Made by a program: the position numbers and the translations under genes. From assembly GCF_021228235.1 (NCBI RefSeq), contig NZ_JAJQRG010000002.1:124001-188000 (forward strand): a stretch of DNA of 64,000 nucleotides, read 5' to 3'. The notes under the pieces are model-generated. The model was not told the DNA's origin. It searched no databases and saw nothing but the letters and a program-made list of their open reading frames with translations. Positions within the stretch are counted from its first letter, which is position 1; every line of letters begins with the position of its first letter. This DNA comes from Pseudophaeobacter flagellatus. GTDB taxonomy: Bacteria; Pseudomonadota; Alphaproteobacteria; Rhodobacterales; Rhodobacteraceae. Positions 38,971-48,591 of this stretch are shown piece after piece.

Positions 38971-39414
38971 ATGATCAGACGATTCGGAGAGCGGCCACGG
39001 CTGGGTCAAAACTATCGCATGCGCCCCGGTGTCTATGCGATTTTGCCCCGTGATGGCCAGGTCTTACTGACTCGCCAGCTAGAGCCCGGCCCGGAGATTC
39101 AACTGCCCGGAGGCGGCATTGATCCGGGCGAATCGCCCCTTCCGGCGCTGCACCGCGAAGTGTTTGAGGAAACCGGCTGGTCCATTGCTGCGCCCCGGCG
39201 GCTAGGCGCGTTTCGCCGCTATACCTTCATGCCGGAATATGACCTCTGGGCCGAGAAGATCTGCCAGATCTATGTCGCCCGCCCCCTGCGCCGGTTGGGT
39301 CCACCCGCCGAAAGCCAGCATCAGGCGGTCTGGTTGGCACCACAGGATGTCATATCCTGCCTTGGGAATCCGGGGGATCGGCATTTTGCGCAGCAGTATT
39401 TCTGCAAGCGCTAG
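38971..39414 (+). CDS. NUDIX hydrolase
   Basis: A 147-residue Nudix protein with the box GGGIDPGESPLPALHREVFE continuing ETGW. The N-terminal RPGVYAILPRDGQVLLTRQ and the length suggest a housecleaning nucleotide or sugar-nucleotide hydrolase, but the substrate is not readable. Divergent from hslO across a 76-base gap. It is the third NUDIX gene of the window, with mutT and the CoA pyrophosphatase. Confidence 0.88.
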   Translation: MIRRFGERPRLGQNYRMRPGVYAILPRDGQVLLTRQLEPGPEIQLPGGGIDPGESPLPALHREVFEETGWSIAAPRRLGAFRRYTFMPEYDLWAEKICQIYVARPLRRLGPPAESQHQAVWLAPQDVISCLGNPGDRHFAQQYFCKR

Positions 39415-39449
39415 CGCGGCGCGATTGTCGTGCCGTTTGGGCCCCTGAA

Positions 39450-40682
39450 TCAGGGACCTTCGAATTCAAACAGGGTAGCCGAGACGTCATCTTCCAGCCC
39501 ATGTTCCGACGACATGATCTGCGTCAGGTTCCAGTATAGATCATCCAGGAACTCTTTGCCGCTCTGGCCCCGATCACATTTGCCGATCAGTTCCAGCAGG
39601 CCCTCTGTCTCCAGCATCTCGCCGTTTTCCAGCCGCGCCTCGGTGAACCCGTCAGAATACAGCAGCAGGCGATCGCCTTTTTCCAGGTATATTTCTTCTT
39701 GGCTGTGGCTGATATCGGGAACCAAACCGATCGGCACACCCCCCTTACCAAGGAATTCGGTGGTGCCATCACGGCGCAGCAACAGCGGGTGCGGATGTCC
39801 GGCCTGCACCATTTTCAACAGCCCATTGCGCAGATCGACGATGCAATAGGCCATGGTGAAATATTCTTCGATCCCGGTATCCGCAATCAGGCGCGCGTTC
39901 AGCAGCCGCGCCACCTCATCCGGTTGCCGCAGGGCATAGAACCGCTTGAATCGCTGCTCCATCCCGACGTTCTGATCATAATAAGTCGAAGACAGATAGC
40001 CGCCCAGACGGGCAGTCATCATCGCCGAGGTAATGCCATGCCCCGACACATCAATCGAATAGAAGCCGATCTGGTTCACACTGGGGCAGAACATGCCAAC
40101 CAGGTCACCGCCGATATGGCCACAGGGTTTCAGCAGCAGGCTCACCGTGGAAGAGCCAAACTCTTTCGACAGTTCCGGCACCAGTGATTCCTGAATTTTG
40201 CGGGCCTGGATAAGATCCTTGTCGATGGCGTCATAAACGCGCTGCAATTCGCCCAGCGTGTCGGAAACGATTCGATTCTTTTCCGACAGCTCGCGCTGCA
40301 TCCGCAGGATACGTTCGCCTGCGGATATCCGCGCCCGCAGCTCATCCGAACTGACCGGCTTGGTCAAAAAATCATCGGCGCCGGCATCCAGACCTTCGGC
40401 CACCTCGTTCTTTTCGCTCTTGGAGGTCAGCAGAATGAAATAGCCGTAATTATCTTTGGATTGTTCGCGAAAGGCCTGGCAGAATTCCAGCCCATTCATC
40501 CCCGGCATCATCCAATCGCTGAGAATCAGGTCCGGCGGCTCTTGGCGGCAAATCTCCATCGCCGCCTCGCCGCTGTCTGCCTCAACGACATCGAACCCCC
40601 ACTTTTGCAAGGAGGCAACAAGAATACGGCGCTGCAAGCGGCTATCATCGACGACCAGCACACGACTAATCGACCCGCTCAT
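39450..40682 (-). CDS. Response regulator with PP2C/SpoIIE-type phosphatase domain
   Basis: A 410-residue output protein. Receiver domain 1-120 has D12/D13, phospho-acceptor D56 (LILSDWMMPG) and Lys in LTKPVSSDELRARI. A coiled-coil linker (about 125-180) leads to an RsbU-like PPM phosphatase (GGDLVGMF, IDVSGHGITSAMM, GDRLLLYSDGFTEA, GLEDDVSA). Such proteins act on anti-sigma antagonists in partner-switching. No anti-sigma gene is adjacent; an Hpt gene lies divergently. The ATG at 40682 follows GAGGAACACGCC; a GTG at 40721 is an alternative. Confidence 0.92.
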   Translation of the reverse strand: MSGSISRVLVVDDSRLQRRILVASLQKWGFDVVEADSGEAAMEICRQEPPDLILSDWMMPGMNGLEFCQAFREQSKDNYGYFILLTSKSEKNEVAEGLDAGADDFLTKPVSSDELRARISAGERILRMQRELSEKNRIVSDTLGELQRVYDAIDKDLIQARKIQESLVPELSKEFGSSTVSLLLKPCGHIGGDLVGMFCPSVNQIGFYSIDVSGHGITSAMMTARLGGYLSSTYYDQNVGMEQRFKRFYALRQPDEVARLLNARLIADTGIEEYFTMAYCIVDLRNGLLKMVQAGHPHPLLLRRDGTTEFLGKGGVPIGLVPDISHSQEEIYLEKGDRLLLYSDGFTEARLENGEMLETEGLLELIGKCDRGQSGKEFLDDLYWNLTQIMSSEHGLEDDVSATLFEFEGP

Positions 40683-40815
40683 GGCGTGTTCCTCGTTGTC
40701 CGATGAACCTTCTTGCAGCACCCTTGGTACCTCTTAAAAAATGATCGCGGCCTTATCACTGCTGTTACTATCCGTGCAGACCTTTAATACGATATGAACG
40801 TGAAAATTTGTCTTG

Positions 40816-40844
40816 TTGTCGATTTTTCATCATAAGTTTACTAT
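40816..40844 (+). promoter_or_regulatory. Possible promoter of the Hpt gene
   Basis: TTGTCG (-35 like) and TACTAT (-10 like) are separated by 17 bases in a clearly AT-rich stretch, about 50 bases before the start codon. Each hexamer matches the sigma70 consensus at four of six positions. Confidence 0.4.
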
Positions 40845-40893
40845 ATATAGCCAGTCTAACCCCCGCAAACTGAAGGCAAACAGGAACACGATA

Positions 40894-41214
40894 ATGATAA
40901 ATTGGCCTCGGGTAAAAGAGTTGAAAGACGAAATTGGGTCCGATGGATTTGACGAAGTAGTGGAACTTTTTTTAGAGGAAGTCGACGAAATTATTGAAAA
41001 GCTGCGTGGTGATGATCGCGGCCAGCTGGAACAAGACCTGCATTTCCTCAAGGGATGTGCCTTGAATCTTGGCTTTGACCAGTTCTCGGACCTTTGCCTC
41101 AAAGGCGAACGCCAAGCAGCCGGGGGTGCAGCAGATACCGTCGACCTGCCAGAAATTCTGGCAAACTTCGATCAGTCAAAACAGGTCTTCCTGGCAGAGG
41201 TTTCCAACCATTAA
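40894..41214 (+). CDS. Hpt (histidine phosphotransfer) domain protein
   Basis: A 106-residue four-helix Hpt protein. The phospho-acceptor His lies in DLHFLKGCALNLGFDQFSDLC, a slightly divergent HxLKGxA motif with Cys after the Gly. The ATG at 40894 follows AGGAACACGATA. It lies across a 211-base AT-rich divergent region from the response regulator/phosphatase, which is its most likely partner in a phosphorelay; the sensor kinase is elsewhere. Confidence 0.88.
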   Translation: MINWPRVKELKDEIGSDGFDEVVELFLEEVDEIIEKLRGDDRGQLEQDLHFLKGCALNLGFDQFSDLCLKGERQAAGGAADTVDLPEILANFDQSKQVFLAEVSNH

Positions 41215-41233
41215 CTGACCGTAAAATACTGTT

Positions 41234-42472
41234 TTAAATTAAGAATTGCGCCAGTGTCTCATCACTGGTGATATCCGTATAGGACATACCCGCCGCATCC
41301 AGCCGCGCAAAAAAGTCCGAAAAATTCTCTGGCCGCTTAGTCTCTATCCCGATCAGGACCGAACCAAAATTTCGGGCCGATTTCTTCAGATATTCAAACC
41401 GCGCGATATCATCCTCTGGCCCCAGCATGCCAAGGAACTCTTTCAAAGCGCCGGGCCGCTGCGGCAGACGCAAGAGAAAGTATTTTTTGACGCCGCTGTA
41501 ACGCAGCGCCCGTTCCTTGACCTCTGGCAAGCGTTCAAAATCAAAATTCCCGCCCGAGGTGACACAGACAACCGTCTTGCCGCGAATCCAGGACCGCAGA
41601 TCGCCCAGCGCCTCAATCGCCAAAGCGCCCGCCGGTTCCAGCACAATCCCCTCGACATTCAGCATCTCGATGATGGTGGCGCAGACCCGGTCTTCTGTCA
41701 GGGCAATGACATCCGGTAGCAGCACATGTTTCAGCGCCTCATAGGGGCGCGCGCCAAGGCGGCCCACCGCTGCGCCATCGACAAATGTATCCACATGGTC
41801 CAGCGCCACCGGTCGCCCGGCAGCAAGTGCGGCACGCAGACAGGCCCCGCCAGCCGGTTCGACATAAAGACTGTGCACCCGATCGCCAAACCAGGTGGTG
41901 ACACCGGCAGACATGCCACCGCCGCCCACTGGCAGAACCACATGGTCCGGCACCCGCCCCAACTGCGCCTCGATCTCAACCGCGATAGAGCTTTGCCCCT
42001 CAATCACATCCGCATCGTCAAAAGGCGACAGGAAATGCCCACCTTCGCGGGCGCACCAGTCCTGAGCCGCGGCCAGCGTGACGTCAAAATAGTCGCCAAC
42101 CAGATGGATCTCGACATTGTCACCGCCAAACATCCGGGTTTTCTGGATTTTCTGCTGCGGTGTCGTCACCGGCATAAAAATCACACCCTTGACGCCCAGA
42201 TGTTTGCACATGAAGGCCACGCCCTGCGCGTGATTGCCCGCCGAGGCGCAAACAAACAACTGCTGATCAGGCTGTTTGCGCATGGCGTTAAAGGCACCAC
42301 GGATCTTGTAGGATCGCACCGGGCTCAGATCTTCGCGCTTGAGGTAGATATCAGCCTCAAACCGTTCAGACAGATGCACATTGCGCTGCAATGGCGTTGC
42401 GGGAAAAACGTCGCGCATCGCCGCTTCGGCGGCACGGGCGGCGGTATGAAAAGGGGTGTCTGGATTGCTCAT
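41234..42472 (-). CDS. ilvA: Threonine ammonia-lyase (threonine dehydratase)
   Basis: A 412-residue PLP enzyme making 2-oxobutanoate from threonine for isoleucine synthesis. PLP lysine is in PVRSYKIRGAFNAM, the phosphate loop is PVGGGGMSAG. A single C-terminal ACT-like regulatory domain (from about 325: KKYFLLRLPQRPGALKEFLG) suggests the short allosteric form. Convergent with the Hpt gene (19-base gap). Confidence 0.93.
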   Translation of the reverse strand: MSNPDTPFHTAARAAEAAMRDVFPATPLQRNVHLSERFEADIYLKREDLSPVRSYKIRGAFNAMRKQPDQQLFVCASAGNHAQGVAFMCKHLGVKGVIFMPVTTPQQKIQKTRMFGGDNVEIHLVGDYFDVTLAAAQDWCAREGGHFLSPFDDADVIEGQSSIAVEIEAQLGRVPDHVVLPVGGGGMSAGVTTWFGDRVHSLYVEPAGGACLRAALAAGRPVALDHVDTFVDGAAVGRLGARPYEALKHVLLPDVIALTEDRVCATIIEMLNVEGIVLEPAGALAIEALGDLRSWIRGKTVVCVTSGGNFDFERLPEVKERALRYSGVKKYFLLRLPQRPGALKEFLGMLGPEDDIARFEYLKKSARNFGSVLIGIETKRPENFSDFFARLDAAGMSYTDITSDETLAQFLI

Positions 42473-42545
42473 GTGCTATTGAGTGGCCCAAGCCAGCCCC
42501 CAAGGCAAGGGGGCTGGGCCAATGTCAGGCGCAAAGGTGCCCGGG

Positions 42546-43274
42546 TTACAGCGACCGCCCCTGGATACTGATGCCATAGATGGTAGTCAAAATGCTGATC
42601 CCAACCATGCTATAGGCCCATTGCAACGCCGCAATCACCGCCAACCCCAACGGGATGCTTAGGGGCAGCAGCACAAAGGCCGCAATCGCGCCAATGGCAA
42701 CGGCAGAAACGGCCAGGAACAGTACCGCCATCAAAACAGCGCCTGAAATCTGCGCGGTGGCCTCCCAGGCCTCTTTCACGCCCAGATTTTCACCCAGCGC
42801 CGCAGCTGGCAACAAGGGCGACAGACGGTAAAACATCCAGATAGCCACAACAACCAGCGCAAACATCAGCACGAAAAACACTGGCATCAGGTTATAGGTC
42901 ACCATCCCGATCACAGCCCCAGCAATGCCAACAAACAGCCCAATGCCAAGGCCCAGCAAAACTGCGGTGAAGAAATAGGAAAGCATGCGCATGCCATGAA
43001 ACGGCGGGATGGGACCGGGTACCTCCTCTAGCAGTACATAGCGATGCCAGGCGACGGCCACCCAGACACCGGCAACGGCCATGGCCAACTGCAACAAAAT
43101 ATCCGCGCCTTTTACCTGTTGTGCTGCGCCATAATCTCCGCTGACCTCAGCCGAGCTGCCAAAAATGAACCCCAAAACGGTGATCAAGATCAGCGGCCAG
43201 GAAATTTTGACCGCATCACTAAAATTATGTTTCAGTAAGAAAACTGAATGTGAAAAAATCTTCCAACCTGTCAC
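42546..43274 (-). CDS. Polytopic membrane protein of unknown function
   Basis: About 242 residues with roughly five or six hydrophobic segments (for example ISWPLILITVLGFIFG, AVLLGLGIGLFVGIAGAVIG, VFFVLMFALVVVAIWMFY, GAIAAFVLLPLSIPLGLAVI). The N-terminal TGWKIFSHSVFLLKHNFSDA is a recurring opening of uncharacterised Rhodobacterales membrane proteins. Start is uncertain: I use GTG at 43274, but ATG at 43301 or 43328 is possible and none has a strong ribosome site. Divergent from argG. Function unknown. Confidence 0.7.
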   Translation of the reverse strand: MTGWKIFSHSVFLLKHNFSDAVKISWPLILITVLGFIFGSSAEVSGDYGAAQQVKGADILLQLAMAVAGVWVAVAWHRYVLLEEVPGPIPPFHGMRMLSYFFTAVLLGLGIGLFVGIAGAVIGMVTYNLMPVFFVLMFALVVVAIWMFYRLSPLLPAAALGENLGVKEAWEATAQISGAVLMAVLFLAVSAVAIGAIAAFVLLPLSIPLGLAVIAALQWAYSMVGISILTTIYGISIQGRSL

Positions 43275-43409
43275 GGCCAATACCCCACGAAAGAACTGCA
43301 TATATTTTGTCACGTTATGCGAGTGCATAAGAAAGGAAAACCCCGCCAAACCTTGCCCTCGCGCGTGAAACCCGGTATCGGCCAATCGATCTGACTGAGA
43401 GGAAATTCC

Positions 43410-44632
<1,223 letters not shown>

Positions 44633-44636
<4 letters not shown>

Positions 44637-45091
44637 GCGACTTTGACGACATAAACGGTGATTTCGAGGATGATTTCGAAGAAGAGCTGGAGATGTTTGT
44701 CGAGGCCCAGGATACCGTTTGGTCGGATGTCCTGGCAGAGCTGAGTGCGGGTAAGAAGACGGGCCACTGGATGTGGTTCGTCTTTCCCCAGCTGGCCGAA
44801 CTGGGCCAGTCACACATGGCGCAGCTCTACGGTATCGAAGACCTGGCAGAGGCCACCGCCTATCTGGGTCACGACACTCTGCGCGCCCGCCTGGTTGAGG
44901 TCAGCCAACTGATGCTGTCCCATCAGGGGCAAGAGGCCGCCAGCATCCTTGGGGCAACAGATGCCAAGAAGCTGCGCTCTTCGATGACATTGTTTGCCGC
45001 GGTTCCCGGCGCACCTGATGTCTTTGCCGAAGTTCTGGCAACCTTCTTTGCCGCCAGCCCCTGCGACATGACCCTTCAAGCGATCGCCTAA
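44633..45091 (+). CDS. DUF1810 family protein with acidic N-terminal extension
   Basis: A 152-residue protein. The family core begins at [20 protein letters not shown] and continues [16 protein letters not shown] and [20 protein letters not shown]. About 20 acidic residues ([20 protein letters not shown]) precede the usual start. It overlaps argG by 4 bases (ATGA), so translation is coupled. The biochemical function of DUF1810 is not known to me; its link to arginine synthesis is only positional. Confidence 0.85.
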
Positions 45092-45214
45092 ACGGCGAAA
45101 CAGGCTCTAATCCTGGGAATTTTTCCTTTTGTCCTACCCTTGCCGCCTCGTCAGGCTTGCCAGCTATCGGGGGCAGGCCTATCCCTTTGCGTGACAGTCC
45201 AAGGGGGCAATCCG

Positions 45215-45499
45215 ATGGTGCTACAAGACATTGCAGATGGCATATCTGACGGGCTTCACGGGAAGACCGTTGAGGGATCGCTGAAATTTGACTGTGGCAA
45301 GGATGGCGTCATCATTCTGGCCGATGGCAGCGCTACAACAACTGATCGCGACACCGATTGCACCATCAAACTCACCCGAGAGAATCTGATAAAGCTGCTC
45401 TCAGGCAAGCTGAACCCGATGACCGGGGTGATGATGGGCAAGCTGAAAATTTCAGGCGATATGTCCATCGCGATGAAGCTGGGGAAACTGATCGGCTGA
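45215..45499 (+). CDS. SCP2 sterol-binding-like protein
   Basis: A 94-residue single SCP2 domain protein (VEGSLKFDCGKDGVIILADG, DCTIKLTRENLIKLLSGKLN, GKLKISGDMSIAMKLGKLIG). The family binds lipids or acyl-CoA in a hydrophobic tunnel; the bacterial role is unclear. The ATG at 45215 follows AAGGGGGCAATCCG; the frame is open 25 codons further upstream without signal or support. A large inverted repeat follows the gene. Confidence 0.88.
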   Translation: MVLQDIADGISDGLHGKTVEGSLKFDCGKDGVIILADGSATTTDRDTDCTIKLTRENLIKLLSGKLNPMTGVMMGKLKISGDMSIAMKLGKLIG

Positions 45500-45503
45500 C
45501 GCG

Positions 45504-45563
45504 CTTCATCTTACCATAAATACCTTGGGGGCTTTGCCCCCAGGCGCGGGGGGCAAAGCCCCC
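45504..45563. repeat. Dispersed REP-like element, copy 1
   Basis: CTTCATCTTACCATAAATACC is followed by a perfect 15-bp stem: GGGGGCTTTGCCCCC (45527-45541) and its exact complement at 45549-45563 with a 7-base loop. Nearly the same head occurs at 53664. It lies between convergent genes (SCP2 and the sulfotransferase-like gene) and probably acts as terminator for both. Confidence 0.7.
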
Positions 45564-45574
45564 GCAAATACCTT

Positions 45575-46288
45575 TCAGATCTTTTGCGCCTTCATCGCCT
45601 CATAATAAGGCAAAGCAGCATCCAATACTGGACGCAGGTCATCAGGCACGTGCGGCAACGGGCCTTCGGCACCGGCAAAACCCGTTGAATTCCACACAGC
45701 ACCGTACCAGACGGGGGCCCAGACACCATCATCCGGGTGGCCGCCCTTGGGCCAACTCAGCATCTTTGGCGAAGGCGGCAAGCCAATCGCATCACAGAGC
45801 TGCGCCAGCTTGGCGCCAGGGTCTTCGCGAATGTCGTGACTATCCACCACCACCGGCACCTGTCCCCAACTTTGACACAGCTCAAACAGCTCTGCCTGTT
45901 GGCGAAAGCCGATGTCATCCAGCGTCGGGTTCTCCCGTTTCGCCGCATAAGAGGCGATGACCCGTGCCGGATGGCGGATCAGAAATACGTTAGTGACCTC
46001 ACGCATCCAATCCCGCGGCACCCCGGCGATCATGTGCTGGGTCATATGCTTTTGATAGAAATAGGGCCTGGCCGCAGGCACTGGTCCCAACAGGGTCTTT
46101 GCCACGGCCTTGGCATCCTGTGGCTGGCTTTCCAGGATTTCTGCCTGCATCGGATGTGTCAGGCCCGTCATGGCCAGATAGGCCGCATAGAAGGGTTCAT
46201 CCACCACCGCGCAGTCACCACGGTTGCCAAAGGCATACATCATCGCCGTCGACAGGTTGCGCGGGCCGGACCACATGGCGATCCGCAT
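45575..46288 (-). CDS. Sulfotransferase-like protein
   Basis: A 237-residue protein with a P-loop-like opening MWSGPRNLSTAMMYAFGNRG, comparable to the 5'-phosphosulfate-binding loop of sulfotransferases, and the central VFLIRHPARVIASYAAKREN, which resembles the 3'-phosphate-binding motif. The ATG at 46288 overlaps the stop of the aminotransferase gene by one base (TGATG). Such pairs recur in Rhodobacterales, but the acceptor is unknown; a role connected to amino-acid metabolism is inference. Confidence 0.8.
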   Translation of the reverse strand: MRIAMWSGPRNLSTAMMYAFGNRGDCAVVDEPFYAAYLAMTGLTHPMQAEILESQPQDAKAVAKTLLGPVPAARPYFYQKHMTQHMIAGVPRDWMREVTNVFLIRHPARVIASYAAKRENPTLDDIGFRQQAELFELCQSWGQVPVVVDSHDIREDPGAKLAQLCDAIGLPPSPKMLSWPKGGHPDDGVWAPVWYGAVWNSTGFAGAEGPLPHVPDDLRPVLDAALPYYEAMKAQKI

Positions 46289-47196
46289 CAGGCGCACTCC
46301 GCTTCAATCATGTCCTTGTACAGCGCACGAATACGCTTGGTCACGGGTCCCATTTCACCGCTGCCGATCTGGCGGCCATCAATATCCCCCACAGGGGTCT
46401 GCGCGCCAAAGGTCCCGGTCAAAAAGGCCTCATCGGCGCCATAGGTATCCACCAGCGAGTAGTTGCGTTCAAACACGGGAATATCATTGGCGCGGCATAG
46501 GTCGATGACCTTTTGCCGAGTAATTCCATTCATGCAGTAGTCCCCAGTCGATGTCCAAACGGCACCGCCACGCACGATGAAAAAGTTGCAGGCATTGGTG
46601 GTGTTCACAAAGCCGTTCACATCCAGCATCAACCCCTCATCCGCACCAGCCTTTTCCGCCGCAATGCAGGCCAGAATACAGTTCAGTTTGGAATGGGAAT
46701 TCAGCTTTGGATCCTGGGTCATCGGCAGTCCACGCAGATGCGGCACCGTTGCCAGCCGGATGGGGCGCGGCAGGTTGGGTTTGGAATGTTCCATGATGAT
46801 CACCATGGTCGGCCCCTGCTGCGACAAGGACGGATGCTGGAACGGCCGCGTCTTTACCCCCCGCGTCAGCATCAACCGTGCGTGGGCATCTGTGGTCATG
46901 CCATTGGCCTTTTGTGTCTCTAATATGGCATTTTTCACGCCATCTCGGTCCAAACCAATGTCCAGATCAATCGCTTTTGCGGCCTCGAACAGGCGATCAA
47001 GATGGGCGTCAATAAAGGCCCATGTGCCATTATACAGCCGCAGCCCTTCCCAAACCCCATCGCCCAGCATGAAGCCGCTGTCATAAACGCTGACCGTGGC
47101 CTCGGCCTTGGGCACGATTTTACCATTCAGATAGATCAGGATCTCTTCGTTGCGCTTATCTTCTGCAGCCTGATGGGTGCTCATCTTTTCTGACAT
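46288..47196 (-). CDS. Class IV aminotransferase (branched-chain or D-amino acid type)
   Basis: A 302-residue fold type IV PLP enzyme. PLP lysine is in LNSHSKLNCILACIAAEKAG, the cofactor loop region is GFVNTTNACNFFIV, and the N-terminal VYDSGFMLGDGVWEGLRLYNG is typical. The usual Glu of branched-chain enzymes in the cofactor loop is replaced (VNTTNACNF), so specificity (branched-chain, D-amino acid or amine) is open. GGAGGATACC directly before the ATG at 47196 fixes the start. Coupled to the sulfotransferase-like gene. Confidence 0.88.
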   Translation of the reverse strand: MSEKMSTHQAAEDKRNEEILIYLNGKIVPKAEATVSVYDSGFMLGDGVWEGLRLYNGTWAFIDAHLDRLFEAAKAIDLDIGLDRDGVKNAILETQKANGMTTDAHARLMLTRGVKTRPFQHPSLSQQGPTMVIIMEHSKPNLPRPIRLATVPHLRGLPMTQDPKLNSHSKLNCILACIAAEKAGADEGLMLDVNGFVNTTNACNFFIVRGGAVWTSTGDYCMNGITRQKVIDLCRANDIPVFERNYSLVDTYGADEAFLTGTFGAQTPVGDIDGRQIGSGEMGPVTKRIRALYKDMIEAECA

Positions 47197-47347
47197 GGTA
47201 TCCTCCGTTTGACGGCACGCTAGAAGGATTGGATCCAATTTCCAAGCGGTAACTTGCTCTCACCTCTGCGTGAGATTCGATGTCACCGGGTTGCAGCAAT
47301 ACCGCTGCCGCCGCAGAGTGCAGAAATACTGCAAGATGGAGGGCGCA

Positions 47348-47518
47348 ATGCCCCAGTTGAATACTCTGAAACCCATCGCGCTGGCCCTCTTTATGGTATT
47401 GGCTCTGGTGCTGCGCAGCCATGAGGCTAAGCCCCAGACAACAGAGGCATGGACCGTCGTAGGTAGCTGTTTCTGGTGCGTTGAGAGCCTTTTTTCATCG
47501 GTGCCCAGCGTCATTTAG
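47348..47518 (+). pseudogene. msrA: Truncated peptide methionine sulfoxide reductase A remnant
   Basis: An intact start (ATG at 47348 with GGAGG 5 bases upstream) encodes 56 residues: a hydrophobic leader (LKPIALALFMVLALVLRSHE) and then WTVVGSCFWCVESLFSSVPS, which matches the MsrA active-site opening (G-C-F-W-C-x-E). The frame stops directly after this point, losing about 70 percent of the enzyme. The catalytic Cys remains but no MsrA fold can form. It looks like the 5' stump of a periplasmic MsrA gene. Confidence 0.75.
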
Positions 47519-47713
47519 AGCCTGTCGCGTGCATGATCAGTCACGCAACACGCTATACCCATTCTATTTTACGCACCATGTTCTAGGGTCGGGCCACCAC
47601 CAAAGGCTATTACCAAGCCTATGAGGCCGCCCATGGGGCCAGCCCCCTCTTGCGCCCAGGCGCAATTCACCCCCGGGATATTTCAGGCCAAATGAAGACG
47701 CGGCAGATCTGCG
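47519..47713. other. Gene debris after the msrA stump
   Basis: No intact gene. A plus-strand frame near 47588-47655 reads TTKGYYQAYEAAHGASPLL, protein-like but unrecognised and without a start. A segment around 47558-47587 (cccattctattttacgcacc and on to atgttctaggg) loosely resembles one at 28408-28425. It is probably a deletion scar joining two former genes. Confidence 0.35.
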
Positions 47714-48586
47714 TCAAAAGCGAGCGTTCTGCACCTCTTTCAGATTGGGAATCACATCAGCTGTGCCGTGGCGCATCACCATCAGAGCACCTGCCCGAGC
47801 CGCCAGCGCCAGAGCCTGCGGCATGGGCAAGCCGCGATCCAATGCGGACAGAACATAACCCGTGAAGGTATCGCCGGCCCCGGTGGTATCGACAGCTGTG
47901 ACTGGCAGGGCGGGCACATCCTGCACCTGGGACGTCGTGCTGCTATAATGACGCGCCCCACGGGCCCCCAGCGTGACAATCACATCCGCAATGCCAAACC
48001 CATCGGGCGCCTTGCCGGTGGCCTGCTGCAACTGCTGTGACTCGACCTCGTTCAGGAACAACAGATCGAGAAAGGGGAGCAGGGCCTGCACCGCCTTTGC
48101 GTCGAACGGGGCGGCAGCATAGGCCACCTTCAGACCTAGATCTTGTGCCATCTGCGCCGCCTCGGCCTGCATGTTTGTTTCATTTTGTAGCACCAGCATG
48201 TCGCCAGCATTTGCAGCGCTCAGCGCTTGACCGATCTGATCCTGGCTGATGGCCCGGTTGGCACCGGGAAACAGGATGATCTGGTTTTCACCAGACGGCT
48301 CCACAGCGATTATGGCATGGCCGGTGGGTTGGCCGAGACTGGCGATATGGCGGGTATCGACGCCATATTCCATCAGCCGTGCCACCGCCCAGCCGCCTTC
48401 GGGGCCGACCGCGCCGATGTGATGTACCACCGATCCGGCACGGGCGGCAGCGACCGACATATTGGCCCCCTTGCCGCCCAGAAACTGGTCTAGCCCGGTT
48501 GCCGCGAGAGTTTCACCTGCGCCGGGTAGGTGCGGCAGGGTATAGACCATATCTGCATTGATGGATCCGAGGTTCCATATTGCCAT
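47714..48586 (-). CDS. rbsK: Ribokinase
   Basis: A 290-residue PfkB-family sugar kinase. NADMVYTLPHLPGAGETLAA and GGKGANMSVAAARAG are the N-terminal substrate motif; DTTGAGDTFTGYVLSALDRG carries the catalytic Asp and anion hole. Ribose is the usual substrate, but no ribose transporter is nearby. It begins 5 bases after maeB on the same strand, an unusual pairing, and has a weak ribosome site within the maeB end. Confidence 0.85.
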   Translation of the reverse strand: MAIWNLGSINADMVYTLPHLPGAGETLAATGLDQFLGGKGANMSVAAARAGSVVHHIGAVGPEGGWAVARLMEYGVDTRHIASLGQPTGHAIIAVEPSGENQIILFPGANRAISQDQIGQALSAANAGDMLVLQNETNMQAEAAQMAQDLGLKVAYAAAPFDAKAVQALLPFLDLLFLNEVESQQLQQATGKAPDGFGIADVIVTLGARGARHYSSTTSQVQDVPALPVTAVDTTGAGDTFTGYVLSALDRGLPMPQALALAARAGALMVMRHGTADVIPNLKEVQNARF

Positions 48587-48591
48587 GTGAT

